A stretch of DNA of 64,000 bases from JAIROC01 sp031553535 (GCA_031553535.1 JAVBLM010000005.1:19719-83718), one strand, 5' to 3'; shown: positions 9,686 to 18,177, counted from the stretch's first letter. Program-made: numbers and translations. The notes: a model not told the origin generated them from the sequence alone.

Positions 9686-9949
9686 TTATGACAAATAATG
9701 CCCCTTCAAGGAAAGTATACGTATCTTATCTTTTAGGATTTCATACATAATACGATGTTCATCGTTAATTCTGCGAGACCAATAGCCTGAATATTCGTAT
9801 TTCAAATGTTCCGGTTTGCCCAATCCGGTTTCAGGATGTAGTTTTATATCGGCAAGCAATTGTTGTATTTTCTTTTGAATTTGTTGATTACCACTTTTCT
9901 TCCAAAATACAATATCTTTTCTTGCTATTTCAGTAAATACTACTTCCAT
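9686..9949 (-). CDS. YoeB/Txe-family mRNA interferase toxin
   Basis: 87 residues, full length for YoeB. The C-terminal block YWSRRINDEHRIMYEI, with its basic and acidic residues and terminal H-Y, matches the catalytic core of ribosome-dependent RNases of the RelE/YoeB group. It overlaps the upstream antitoxin gene by 10 bases, the usual coupling in such modules. It would cleave mRNA at the ribosome under stress; activity is inferred from family. Confidence 0.88.
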   Translation of the reverse strand: MEVVFTEIARKDIVFWKKSGNQQIQKKIQQLLADIKLHPETGLGKPEHLKYEYSGYWSRRINDEHRIMYEILKDKIRILSLKGHYLS

Positions 9950-10140
9950 AAATCTTCTATCGAAATGACTTTATCATTTTTACTGTTTTTGGATTTTTCC
10001 AGTTTCTTCATAAATTCCTTATCATAAGGGCATTCGTCCGCTTCTGTTTTAACTTTAAAAACACCTATACTATATATAAGGTCTATCATTTTTTTAGCGA
10101 TTGTGTTTCTCGCATCATATTCTAATATTATCCGTGCCAT
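9940..10140 (-). CDS. Antitoxin of the YoeB-type module
   Basis: 66 residues, upstream of and overlapping the toxin by 10 bases. The N-terminus (ARIILEYDARNTIAKKMIDLI) resembles small antitoxins of Bacteroidetes RelE/YoeB systems (DUF2683-like). The charged C-terminus (about residues 40-66) would wrap the toxin. An unusually good Shine-Dalgarno sequence (AAAGGAG, 10145-10151 on the minus strand) and a promoter precede it, consistent with high antitoxin output. Confidence 0.75.
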   Translation of the reverse strand: MARIILEYDARNTIAKKMIDLIYSIGVFKVKTEADECPYDKEFMKKLEKSKNSKNDKVISIEDLWK

Positions 10141-10144
10141 GGTT

Positions 10145-10175
10145 TTACTCCTTTCTATTCATTTTTACAAAGGTA
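10145..10175 (-). promoter_or_regulatory. Promoter -7 element and strong RBS of the toxin-antitoxin module
   Basis: On the minus strand TACCTTTG (10168-10175) matches TAnnTTTG, and GAAAGGAG precedes the antitoxin ATG by a few bases. Good Shine-Dalgarno sites are rare in this window, so this one stands out. Confidence 0.6.
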
Positions 10176-10333
10176 CAAAAAATATACCAGTTAGACTAAA
10201 ACCTATGGAATAAATAGTCCAGCTATATTTATTGCAAGAGGTAATATAAATGTCTTATTGCATTCTAATAACCACTTACTTTCATACATTAAAAGGCCTC
10301 TATATTTACTATGTTTAACCAGATCTTGATTTT

Positions 10334-11143
10334 TTATTTGAAAAAGTCAGACATCGGCTCACAATCATCAAAGAATTGTTTGGGTGTCAAACCCGTCATT
10401 GTTTTAAAATCGTTGGTAAAGTGCGATTGGTCGTAATACCCGTTTTCATACGCCAACTCAATTAATGATGTATTTTTGTTTTTCGACTTGAAATAAATAG
10501 TTGCCTGTAACCGGATTGTTTTCAAATATTGTTTGGGTGAAATTCCGATGTATTCAGCAAAAATCCGTTCAAACTGTTTCCTACATAAACAAGCGTGTGA
10601 AGCCAATGTGTCGATGTCAATATTTCCTTTTGTTGTTCGAATATGTTGGATTGTATTGCTGATTCGCTGAAACTCAAATTCTCGTTTATTGTCATATAAT
10701 AATTTACAGAGGCATTCTTCTACAATGTTAATTTTCGTTTGAAAAGAATTTTGTTTCGACAATTTGAATTCCAATTCACCGTACAGTTGTTTGTTGATAT
10801 ATTTTAAAGGGATAGTGTAGTTTAATAGTTCGATAAAAGGAAGTGGAAAGAATTGTCTTACACCTTGAGGGTGGAATGAAATAGAGAAAATCGACAAATC
10901 TTCGGAAATAAGAATGTCGTAGTAATCGTTTTGCTGTCCACCCAAAAGGAATTTGTCTTCCAACGACCTGTTTTTTGTAAGCGCTTTTGGTTTATGGCCT
11001 AGATACAGGATAAGTTCGGGTAATCCGCTTGGGATAATGCGTTGTGTATATTGTTCTCCTGCTTTCAATACGTTCTCAAGTCCCCAATATTGTTTAATAT
11101 AGGGTTTTAACTTTTCCGATGGCTGACCAAAATGATAATTCAT
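10334..11143 (-). CDS. AraC-family transcriptional regulator
   Basis: 269 residues. An N-terminal sensing domain (about 1-150; starts with YHFGQPSEKLKPYIKQYWG, DUF6597-like) is followed by a double helix-turn-helix of the AraC type (about 165-265). The second helix-turn-helix signature is visible as AYENGYYDQSHFTNDFK followed by GLTPKQF. It lies 53 bases downstream of the VOC gene on the same strand and probably shares its transcript. Ligand unknown. Confidence 0.88.
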   Translation of the reverse strand: MNYHFGQPSEKLKPYIKQYWGLENVLKAGEQYTQRIIPSGLPELILYLGHKPKALTKNRSLEDKFLLGGQQNDYYDILISEDLSIFSISFHPQGVRQFFPLPFIELLNYTIPLKYINKQLYGELEFKLSKQNSFQTKINIVEECLCKLLYDNKREFEFQRISNTIQHIRTTKGNIDIDTLASHACLCRKQFERIFAEYIGISPKQYLKTIRLQATIYFKSKNKNTSLIELAYENGYYDQSHFTNDFKTMTGLTPKQFFDDCEPMSDFFK

Positions 11144-11196
11144 ATCTTAAAAGAGGAACGGTGTCCGGGTTAACAAACACCGTTCGTTTAATTGCT

Positions 11197-11556
11197 TTAC
11201 AATTTTTCGTACAATCCGACTTTGTTTCCTTCCGTGTCAATGAATAAGGCAAAATATCCCTTTCCTTCGACTTCAATTTTGGTTTTTGGGAAAACTATTT
11301 TTCCACCATTTGCTTCGATACGTACCGCTGTTTGTTCGATGCTGTCAGGAACATTCAAATTGACAATTACACCACTTCCGGAAGACTTGTGATCGGGGTT
11401 ATAAAAAATAGAACCTTCTCCCGTAGGGAAACACGCCATTTTTTCGGTTCCGCAATCAAATTCTTCCATTGTAAGATTGAAAACGTTGCTGTAGAAGTTT
11501 ACCGCACGCTTAAAATCAGCTGTCGGGATATCTACCCATTCGATTAATTTTTCCAT
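11197..11556 (-). CDS. VOC-superfamily (glyoxalase/bleomycin-resistance fold) protein
   Basis: 119 residues with the paired beta-alpha-beta-beta-beta modules of the VOC fold (WVDIPTADFKRAVNFYSNVF at the start; GNKVGLYE at the end). Proteins of this type are metal-dependent lyases, dioxygenases or binding proteins; no substrate can be assigned. First gene of a probable two-gene unit with the AraC regulator. Confidence 0.82.
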   Translation of the reverse strand: MEKLIEWVDIPTADFKRAVNFYSNVFNLTMEEFDCGTEKMACFPTGEGSIFYNPDHKSSGSGVIVNLNVPDSIEQTAVRIEANGGKIVFPKTKIEVEGKGYFALFIDTEGNKVGLYEKL

Positions 11557-11591
11557 TTTTCTGTATTTAAATTAGACATTGAATTTCGGGA

Positions 11592-11599
11592 CAAAATTA
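11592..11599 (-). promoter_or_regulatory. -7 element upstream of the VOC gene
   Basis: TAATTTTG on the minus strand, about 36 bases before the start codon. No clear TTTG is seen at -33. Confidence 0.45.
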
Positions 11600-11742
11600 C
11601 CACCAATGTCGGTTTAAAAATTGGAAATTTGAGACATTCACGACTTGTCATTTTTTATTGCCAAATGGGGGGAGTGGTACCTGGCATCGATTTACTTCCC
11701 CCTTGTATATTGTCCCGCTAACCTCACCAATCTATTCAACTA

Positions 11743-12234
11743 TCACAATGTCTCGTTGGAAACGGTACCTTCAAAAGAAAACTCTACGGATTTATTTTCT
11801 TTAGTAGTTATGCCGTGGCCTGTTAGTTGGTAGCGGTCATCGCCCAGGCTTTTAACATCAACATAAGCATTTTCCAGGCATTTTTGACTATTTATAGTGC
11901 TACCTGTCTGTACCTCTACGGTAAGCAGCCACGAGTTTTGCTCATGCGTATATGTTCCGGAGGGGTCGCTGTTCTTCCTGCAAATTTCGGCCACAACGAA
12001 CACATCTTCTTTGGTCTCCAGATGGAACCAGGTCTTATATGGCCCACAGTCATCCCAAGTCGATCCATTCATCTTCACCAGGTACGCATTGGTAATCTTG
12101 TACTCACTCCCGTTATATGTGATCGTGCCCTTTATGTCCCCCTTATTGGCCTTACCACAAGAGATAAAAACGGTTAATACAAGTAAGACAATTGCCATCA
12201 GGCTACATACTGATTTCTTCTTATTCTGTATCAT
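11743..12234 (-). CDS. Small lipoprotein, function unknown
   Basis: 163 residues with a lipoprotein signal (hydrophobic core 13-26, lipobox ISC with Cys at about 26). The mature part is a beta-rich domain with four further cysteines in C-x and C-R contexts. It sits just downstream of another small lipoprotein whose plan is similar: lipobox, an early strand carrying a YNGxEY/YQGKTH turn, and a C-terminal VEFSFEGTV/VEFSYTGEV strand. The two look like diverged tandem paralogs. Not recognised beyond that. Confidence 0.7.
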   Translation of the reverse strand: MIQNKKKSVCSLMAIVLLVLTVFISCGKANKGDIKGTITYNGSEYKITNAYLVKMNGSTWDDCGPYKTWFHLETKEDVFVVAEICRKNSDPSGTYTHEQNSWLLTVEVQTGSTINSQKCLENAYVDVKSLGDDRYQLTGHGITTKENKSVEFSFEGTVSNETL

Positions 12235-12355
12235 AACTTTAACTATTTATTATTATATGAATTATTCTATATAATTATATGGTATTTTAATTAATACTAA
12301 CCCAAAACCCTGTTATAGTTCCGGATATTCGGCTACCTACATTTAATATGGTTCT

Positions 12356-12895
12356 TTATTTCTGAATAGTTACCTCTCCGGTATAAGAGAATTCCACTTT
12401 CCCATCAATACTGGCATCAAAAAAGCCTTCTATAGTGTATTTCCCATCGGAATAACTCACTTTTACCTGTTCGTTCCCATCGCCAATACCCGTGAAATTG
12501 AAAGGCGTACCTCCAATATTACATTGCGTACGACTATTTGAAATTGTGCCGGCTTTGGTTGAGCCGGTACTTTTTGTATAGGTTCCACCGGCACTTTGTA
12601 ATGAAGAAGCATCGGAGTAGAAAGCAAACTGTAACCCGACATACTTCTCATCGCTATTGGATGAATTTTCCAGCAATACCGTAAATCCGGTTCCTTCAAA
12701 TCCAGGAACGGATAATACATCTCCCCGTGCAGTAGCTTGCGTCAAATCATGTGTTTTACCCTGGTATTTTACCCAACCCTTAGCGGCTTCTTCTTCTTTT
12801 TTACAGCTTGAAAACATGATACCTGTTACGGTAAGGCAGATTGTTGCCATAACTACGTTCTTAAAAATTAATCTAATACATTTCATTTTTTTCAT
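12356..12895 (-). CDS. Small lipoprotein, function unknown (paralog of the following gene)
   Basis: 179 residues. A lipobox (FSSC, Cys at about 31) is followed by KKEEEAA and a beta-rich mature domain with G/T/S-rich turns (about 80-130). The end (VEFSYTGEVTIQK) parallels that of the lipoprotein at 11743-12234. Its upstream region carries the 23-bp hairpin array. Likely surface or periplasm-facing on the outer membrane; no enzyme motif is seen. Confidence 0.7.
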   Translation of the reverse strand: MKKMKCIRLIFKNVVMATICLTVTGIMFSSCKKEEEAAKGWVKYQGKTHDLTQATARGDVLSVPGFEGTGFTVLLENSSNSDEKYVGLQFAFYSDASSLQSAGGTYTKSTGSTKAGTISNSRTQCNIGGTPFNFTGIGDGNEQVKVSYSDGKYTIEGFFDASIDGKVEFSYTGEVTIQK

Positions 12896-12957
12896 TATTT
12901 ACTTGGTTATTATTTTAATACTATCTCTATTTTCATTTGTTTAATCCTATTGTTTAT

Positions 12958-13095
12958 ATCTGTCTATATGTATATTCTCTATCTACCTATGCGTAGATTA
13001 TAAATCTACTTATGTGTAGATTCTGTATCTACCTACGTGTAGATTCTCTATCTACTTATACGTAGATTCTTTGCCTGCCCATGAGGGGATTTTCT
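12958..13095. repeat. Tandem array of 23-bp units, each with an internal dyad
   Basis: Units begin at 12958, 12981, 13004, 13027, 13050 and 13073, exactly 23 bases apart. The four central units follow ATCTAC(C/T)TAnnnGTAGAT, a 6-bp stem with a short loop, then a T-rich spacer. The outer units are decayed. The array lies between the divergently unrelated ends of two minus-strand genes, upstream of the 12356-12895 lipoprotein. The period is not a multiple of three, which argues against coding. Confidence 0.85.
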
Positions 13096-13131
13096 CTTTC
13101 TACCTGCATAAATCCTTCTTTTGACCATTAT

Positions 13132-13836
13132 TTATCTTACACTTAGACTTTTCGGATAGACAAACACCTTGGGTGTCTTTAACAGTTTCACTCCATTGGC
13201 AAATTGCGTTGCTATCTTTATACGATATTCTCCCGCAGCAAGATAGGGGATCACCACAATAACTCTGGACGGTTTGTTCTCTATTACTATTTCTGCTTTG
13301 GTTTCAGTACCATCTTCCGAAATAAACCATAATCCGCAGGCAGGGTCTTCCCCTTCTATTTTCAAATTATGCCCATATATTTGGGCAACGCCTCCCGGGG
13401 TGAGTATCTCGTTCACCAAATGCGATACACTGTCCTTTACTTCCTGTATTTGGGGTAGGGGGGAACTGGTACTCATCTTTTCAAACTTTATATTTTTCTG
13501 TGTATCACGAAGTAAAGTGCCTTTGGATACATTGATATGCAGCTTATGGCGATTCCTGTCAAAAGTATCCATTGGTCCTTCAAACACACCGGAAATAGAG
13601 AATGAGGTATTGAACAAAGGTGTAGTAACAGTGCTTCCTTCTGTCAATACTTCTATAATTGTTTCTTCATAACTGTTTATTGCTGCGATAATATCGGTGC
13701 GGGTAAGCAGTGTTCCCTTGTTAATCATACGGGTGATAATCGCTTCCTTATCCATACGGCTACTTACATAGATTTGTGCGTAATAATCATCGGGACGCTC
13801 TGTTAATCGATTTTCTATCAGTGAGTACTTTAACAT
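13132..13836 (-). CDS. HU/IHF-like DNA-binding domain protein with DUF4469
   Basis: 234 residues in two parts. Residues 1-115 resemble the HU/IHF-type DNA-binding domain found in Bacteroides proteins (helical start, then TTPLFNTSFSISGVFEGP). About 135-230 form an Ig-like DUF4469 domain (EILTPGGVAQIYGHNLKI). No signal peptide. Presumably a nucleoid-associated or structured-DNA-binding protein. It lies next to the 23-bp hairpin array. Confidence 0.75.
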   Translation of the reverse strand: MLKYSLIENRLTERPDDYYAQIYVSSRMDKEAIITRMINKGTLLTRTDIIAAINSYEETIIEVLTEGSTVTTPLFNTSFSISGVFEGPMDTFDRNRHKLHINVSKGTLLRDTQKNIKFEKMSTSSPLPQIQEVKDSVSHLVNEILTPGGVAQIYGHNLKIEGEDPACGLWFISEDGTETKAEIVIENKPSRVIVVIPYLAAGEYRIKIATQFANGVKLLKTPKVFVYPKSLSVR

Positions 13837-14109
13837 GATAATTCAAATTTAAGTTAGTGTTTTTAGTTGATAATTTATATTGTAGTTTTATCTTTTAATT
13901 CATTTTTATCCTATTATTTGATAAATCTCTTAAAGGATTTGCAAATATACGGTTTTTTATTGAACTAATAACAGTTAAAATTATTTTTTATAATAACAGG
14001 AATGCTTTATCTTTACGTTTAAAATGTAATATAATTCAGATACTTCACTATTTTCTTTCAATTTTAGTGGAGTTATTCCAAAATTATATACCTTTGGAAA
14101 AAAACAGAT

Positions 14110-14526
14110 ATGAAACAAATTTACATTATTATTACAGGCTTGTTGGCATTTACCTGTATACCATCGGTTATTAATGCTCAGACCAATACGAATTCTACCT
14201 CAAGCGAAGAAGAAGTATATACGATAGTAGAAGTAGCTCCGGAGTTTCCCGGAGGGGAAGAAGCACGTATGAAGTTTCTGCGTGACAATATTGTGTACCC
14301 TATAGAAGCTCGTAAAAAAGGAATAAAGGGAAGAGTTGTTCTGAGCTTTATAGTGGAGAAGAATGGCTCAATTACAAATATAGAAGTATTAAAATCCGCA
14401 CACAAGCTATTGGATGAGGAAGCTATACGTGTCACAAAGTTAATGCCTGCATGGAAGCCTGCTATGCAAAAAGACAAGCCTGTAAGTATAAAATATAGCA
14501 TGCCTATTACATTTAATATATATTAA
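14110..14526 (+). CDS. Secreted TonB C-terminal domain protein
   Basis: 138 residues. The hydrophobic N-terminus ends in VINAQ and looks like a cleavable signal peptide. It is followed by a single TonB_C domain (about 45-138: VAPEFPGGEEARMKFLRDNI, then IVYP, GRVVLSF and LMPAWKPAM). Unlike the two tonB genes at 42-44 kb it lacks a cytoplasmic start and a proline-rich spacer, so it may be periplasmic rather than energy-coupled. Monocistronic. Confidence 0.82.
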   Translation: MKQIYIIITGLLAFTCIPSVINAQTNTNSTSSEEEVYTIVEVAPEFPGGEEARMKFLRDNIVYPIEARKKGIKGRVVLSFIVEKNGSITNIEVLKSAHKLLDEEAIRVTKLMPAWKPAMQKDKPVSIKYSMPITFNIY

Positions 14527-14789
14527 GCAGGTTTCTATTTTGATTTTCCGATGGATTCCTTAATCCTCTTCCAGTTTGTTTTACGATAACAATACGTATC
14601 GAAAGCAGATTCTTTTACTTGCGTGATGTTATTTGTATATGAAGATGTCAAAATTTGATATAAGAGATTAACTCCGTTGAGCTCGCAAGCTCGGTTATCC
14701 CGCTAATGCTTCTTACTTCGTGGCTTAGGTGCTTCATGCCAATTATAGGGATTATATCACTGCGTTTCGATGCTTTCGCTATACTTTGT

Positions 14790-14870
14790 GGCTCAGGTGC
14801 TTCGTGCCTCGCAATGACGTTATTTCGTTTGTTTAGAGCGTCATTGCGAGGTACGAAGCAATCCCTATCC
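14790..14870. repeat. Inverted pair of CGTCATTGCGAGG-type intergenic repeats
   Basis: GTGCTTCGTGCCTCGCAATGACG and, about 20 bases on, its inverse CGTCATTGCGAGGTACGAAG form a long imperfect hairpin. Repeats of this type are common between genes in many bacteria. A related pair is at 35530-35612. Confidence 0.6.
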
Positions 14871-14904
14871 TTATTTTAGCTTGATTTTTAACAACCGCTA
14901 CAAT

Positions 14905-14932
14905 AAAAAAGCCGGATTAGTTACCTCCGGCT
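14905..14932 (-). terminator. Rho-independent terminator downstream of etfA
   Basis: Read on the minus strand, AGCCGGA and TCCGGCT form a 7-bp stem with a 9-base loop followed by TTTTTTAT. Confidence 0.75.
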
Positions 14933-15064
14933 GTAATTTATTCCTCCTTTCAATTCCGTAACAGAGGTTCCTTTATTGCTCTGTCTTTGTTACTCCATCC
15001 ATGCAAAGATAATATGACACTTCCCTGTATCATCATTCTTAATTTTTAACTCTTAACTCTTAAT

Positions 15065-16078
15065 TTATTTGTTATGCTCCGCCAGTTCATGCGATAGACG
15101 TTCGGTAAGCAAAGGAATGATTTTATTTACGTCCCCTACAATACCCAAATCCGCGACATTGAAGATAGGAGCATGCTTGTCTTTGTTGATGGCAATAATA
15201 AAGTCGGATTCTTCCATCCCTGCCAAATGCTGGATCGCTCCCGAAATACCGGCAGCAATGTAAAGGTCAGGGCGTACTGTTTTTCCGGTCTGTCCCACTT
15301 GGCGATCGTGCGTGAGGACGCCTGCATCTACTACGGCTCTGGAAGCGGATACTTCCGCTTTCAATACATCGGCCAGTTTCTTTAACTGGTCGAAACCATT
15401 TTGATTGCCGACACCTCTTCCACCGGATATTAATATTTTTGCTTCGGTAATATCGATTTTGTTCTTCTGTTCTTTCACATTCTCTATTAGGCGTACCTTA
15501 AACTTGCTACTGTCAAATCGAACTTGGAAAGTAATTATTTCTCCTTTTCGTCCCGGTATACGATCGATCTTTTGCATCACACCCGGACGTACCGTAGACA
15601 TTTGCGGACGATATTCTTCACAAGTGATAGTTGCCATCAGGTTTCCGCCAAATGCAGGGCGGGTCATAAGGAATTCCCGTTCTTCGGAGATTTCGAGCTT
15701 TGTACAGTCGGCAGTCAATCCGGTTTCCAGGCGTGCGGATAGTCTCGGCGCCAGGTCTCTTCCTATGGTCGTCGCTCCAAAAAGCATAATGGAAGGCTTG
15801 TACCTGTTGATCACTTGATCAATAGCCTGTGTATAAGGTTCTGTCATATAATCTTTTAATTCGGGGGAGTCGATACAGATCACTTCATAGGCACCGTATT
15901 CAATCAGTAGCTGTGCCTGTGATGTGATGTTATGACCGGGGAAAACAGCCACTACTTTCTCTTGCAGTGTCTTTGCCAGTTCTGTTGCCTTTCCTAACAA
16001 TTCCAGGGCAACCGGTTGAATTGTGTTTTCCCGTTGTTCAATAAATACGAATATATTTTTATATTGTGCTTTATCCAT
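15065..16078 (-). CDS. etfA: Electron transfer flavoprotein alpha subunit
   Basis: 337 residues. The C-terminal FAD-binding domain carries GGRGVG, SRAVVDAG, RQVGQTGK and GISGAIQHLAGM. The middle segment TADCTKLEI and TRPAFGGNLMATI is the form found with clostridial butyryl-CoA dehydrogenases, not that of mitochondrial ETF. It pairs with EtfB to shuttle electrons to crotonyl-CoA through Bcd; electron bifurcation with NADH and ferredoxin is likely but inferred. Last gene of the bcd-etfB-etfA unit. Confidence 0.93.
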   Translation of the reverse strand: MDKAQYKNIFVFIEQRENTIQPVALELLGKATELAKTLQEKVVAVFPGHNITSQAQLLIEYGAYEVICIDSPELKDYMTEPYTQAIDQVINRYKPSIMLFGATTIGRDLAPRLSARLETGLTADCTKLEISEEREFLMTRPAFGGNLMATITCEEYRPQMSTVRPGVMQKIDRIPGRKGEIITFQVRFDSSKFKVRLIENVKEQKNKIDITEAKILISGGRGVGNQNGFDQLKKLADVLKAEVSASRAVVDAGVLTHDRQVGQTGKTVRPDLYIAAGISGAIQHLAGMEESDFIIAINKDKHAPIFNVADLGIVGDVNKIIPLLTERLSHELAEHNK

Positions 16079-16097
16079 TTCAATGATTTTTGACAGA

Positions 16098-16880
16098 TTA
16101 AATAATAAATTTCTCTTTTAGCTTGCTGATCATAATGCTTACAGCTTCTTCAGGTTCCACATCGAAGACTTCCCCGGCTCCTTTTACTCCTTTGGAGAAC
16201 GCTTTCTTTACCCTGGTAGGAGAACCTTTCAATCCCAGTTTTTCCGGGTCGGCGTCAATTTTGTCAGCACCCCATATTTCCACTTCTTTATCAAAAGCAT
16301 CTATAATGCCGGATACGGTCATGTACCTGGCTTTTTGGGCAGAAGCCAATACGGTAACCAGACAGGGGGCTCCCACTTCCAGGATTTGATATCCTTCTTC
16401 GGTTTCTTTTTTAATAGTGAATAACTTTTTGCCATCGTATTTCATATCTGCCAGATAAGAAATTTGCGGTAACTGGAGATGTTCCGCTATTTGTGGCCCT
16501 ACCTGTGCCGTATCACCGTCAATGGCTTGTCTTCCTGTAATGATAAGATCATATTCCAATGTTTTTAAAGCGGCAGCCAGTGCATGGGAAGTTGCCAGTG
16601 TATCGGCTCCGGCAAATGCTCTGTCGCTTAGAAGAATCGCTTTGTCTACACCCATGGCATATGCTTCGCGTAAGATAGCATCGGCCTGCATCGGCCCCAT
16701 GGTAATCACTGTAATGTGTGCATTGTATTTATCTTTCAATTGGAGAGCTACTTCCAGCCCCCCTTTATCATCCGGATTCATAATGCTGGGAATACCATCC
16801 CGGATCATGGTTCCGGTAACCGGATCTATTTTAATTTCGTTCGTATCGGGAACTTGTTTTATACATACTATAACCTTCAT
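16098..16880 (-). CDS. etfB: Electron transfer flavoprotein beta subunit
   Basis: 260 residues, full length. Begins VIVCIKQVPDTNEIKIDP and carries the ETF-beta signature GRQAIDGDTAQVGP (about residues 120-133). This is the variant seen in bifurcating Bcd-associated ETFs, in contrast to the DDxxQTG form of mitochondrial ETF. It lies 12 bases from bcd and 19 from etfA, so one transcript is expected. Confidence 0.93.
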   Translation of the reverse strand: MKVIVCIKQVPDTNEIKIDPVTGTMIRDGIPSIMNPDDKGGLEVALQLKDKYNAHITVITMGPMQADAILREAYAMGVDKAILLSDRAFAGADTLATSHALAAALKTLEYDLIITGRQAIDGDTAQVGPQIAEHLQLPQISYLADMKYDGKKLFTIKKETEEGYQILEVGAPCLVTVLASAQKARYMTVSGIIDAFDKEVEIWGADKIDADPEKLGLKGSPTRVKKAFSKGVKGAGEVFDVEPEEAVSIMISKLKEKFII

Positions 16881-16892
16881 AATTTCTCCTTT

Positions 16893-18032
16893 CTATTTAA
16901 ACATTTTTCCTGCGATAACCATCCGTTGTACCTCCGAGGTACCTTCATAGATTTCAGTGATCTTGGCATCTCTCATCATCCTTTCTACCGGATATTCGCG
17001 CGTATAGCCATATCCACCGTGAAATTGCACTGCTTTTACAGTCACTTCCATAGCCGTTTCGGCAGCAAACAATTTACATATGGCTGCATCCACAGAATAG
17101 GGTAGTCCCGCATCTTTTTTAAAGGCAGCCGAACGTACCAGTAAGCGGGAGGCTTCTATTTTTGTATACAAGTCTGCCATCTGGAACTGCGTATTCTGGA
17201 AAGCCGCGATAGCTTTGCCAAACTGTTTTCTTTCCTTGGTATAACGGATCGTTTCATCCAAAGCCCCCTGAGCAATGCCTAAGGCTTGGGCGGCGATACC
17301 AATACGGCCGCCATCCAGTGTCTTCATGGCAATGCCAAAGCCTTTATTGACCTTTCCCAATATGTTTTCCTTCGGGATAGAGCAGTTCTCAAATATCAGC
17401 TCGCAGGTGGAAGATCCCCTGATTCCCAGTTTTTTCTCTTGCTTTCCGATGGTGAAGCCGGGAGTACCTTTTTCTACGATAAAGGTAGAGATGCCTTTTA
17501 CTCCCAACGATTTATCGGTCATCGCGATGACAATATACACATGCGCATTGCCCGCATTGGTAATAAATATTTTCGATCCGTTTAAGATCCATTTATCCCC
17601 TGCATCTACTGCTATTGTTTGTTGCATGGCCGCATCGGTTCCTGCATTGGGTTCCGTCAGCCCGAAAGCACCTATCCATTCCCCGGAACAAAGCTTGGGA
17701 AGGTATTTTATTTTCTGTTCCTCCGTTCCGTTTTCCAATATAGGAGCAATACACAAAGAAGTGTGTGCCGAAACAACAACGCCGGTTGTGGCACAGGCTT
17801 TGGATATCTCTTCCACGGCCATACTGTAAAGCATATTATTACCTCCTTGTCCACCGTATTGTTTGGGCACAGGGATTCCCATAATCCCGATTTTGCCCAT
17901 TTTCTCAACCGTTTCGACAGGGAATCGTTCTTCCTCATCAATTTCGGCTGCTATAGGAGCTACCTCATTCTCTGCAAAGTTTCTGATCATTTGCAGGAAA
18001 AGTTCTTCTCGATCAGTTAAATTAAAGTCCAT
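16893..18032 (-). CDS. bcd: Butyryl-CoA (short-chain acyl-CoA) dehydrogenase
   Basis: 379 residues, standard length. FAD-binding blocks FGLTEPNAGTDA and ITNAG are followed by the C-terminal catalytic-base motif IYEGTSEVQR (Glu at about residue 365). It reduces crotonyl-CoA to butyryl-CoA with electrons from EtfAB. First gene of the bcd-etfBA unit, which completes butyrate formation from the lysine pathway encoded upstream on the same strand. Confidence 0.92.
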   Translation of the reverse strand: MDFNLTDREELFLQMIRNFAENEVAPIAAEIDEEERFPVETVEKMGKIGIMGIPVPKQYGGQGGNNMLYSMAVEEISKACATTGVVVSAHTSLCIAPILENGTEEQKIKYLPKLCSGEWIGAFGLTEPNAGTDAAMQQTIAVDAGDKWILNGSKIFITNAGNAHVYIVIAMTDKSLGVKGISTFIVEKGTPGFTIGKQEKKLGIRGSSTCELIFENCSIPKENILGKVNKGFGIAMKTLDGGRIGIAAQALGIAQGALDETIRYTKERKQFGKAIAAFQNTQFQMADLYTKIEASRLLVRSAAFKKDAGLPYSVDAAICKLFAAETAMEVTVKAVQFHGGYGYTREYPVERMMRDAKITEIYEGTSEVQRMVIAGKMFK

Positions 18033-18088
18033 CTGATTTATATGTTTTTATTTTTATTCTTTATTGGTGTGTTTTTTTAAATAAGGCA

Positions 18089-18096
18089 CAAAATTA
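18089..18096 (-). promoter_or_regulatory. -7 element upstream of bcd
   Basis: TAATTTTG on the minus strand, 57 bases before the bcd start. A -33 TTTG is not evident. Confidence 0.4.
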
Positions 18097-18149
18097 AGAA
18101 AAAAATGCTATTGAATATCGCTTGATGAAAAATATCTTTGCAACAAATC

Positions 18150-18177
18150 GAATAGTGAATAGTGAATAGTGAATAGT
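18150..18177. repeat. Four tandem copies of GAATAGT
   Basis: A perfect 7-bp tandem repeat, four units, in the region between bcd and the GNAT gene. Short enough to change copy number by slippage. Confidence 0.9.

Larger units (their letters stand above)
14527..15064. other. Gene-poor region with palindromic repeats and an ORF remnant
   Basis: At about 14528-14700 on the minus strand a start-less open frame of about 55 codons ends in KRIKESIGKSK; it may be a gene remnant, unidentified. A 20-bp direct repeat (TGGCTTAGGTGCTTCATGCC and a near copy) occurs at 14721 and 14789. An inverted pair of GCGTCATTGCGAGGTACGAA type occurs around 14795-14870. A terminator for the minus-strand etf operon is at 14905-14932. 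Confidence 0.6.
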
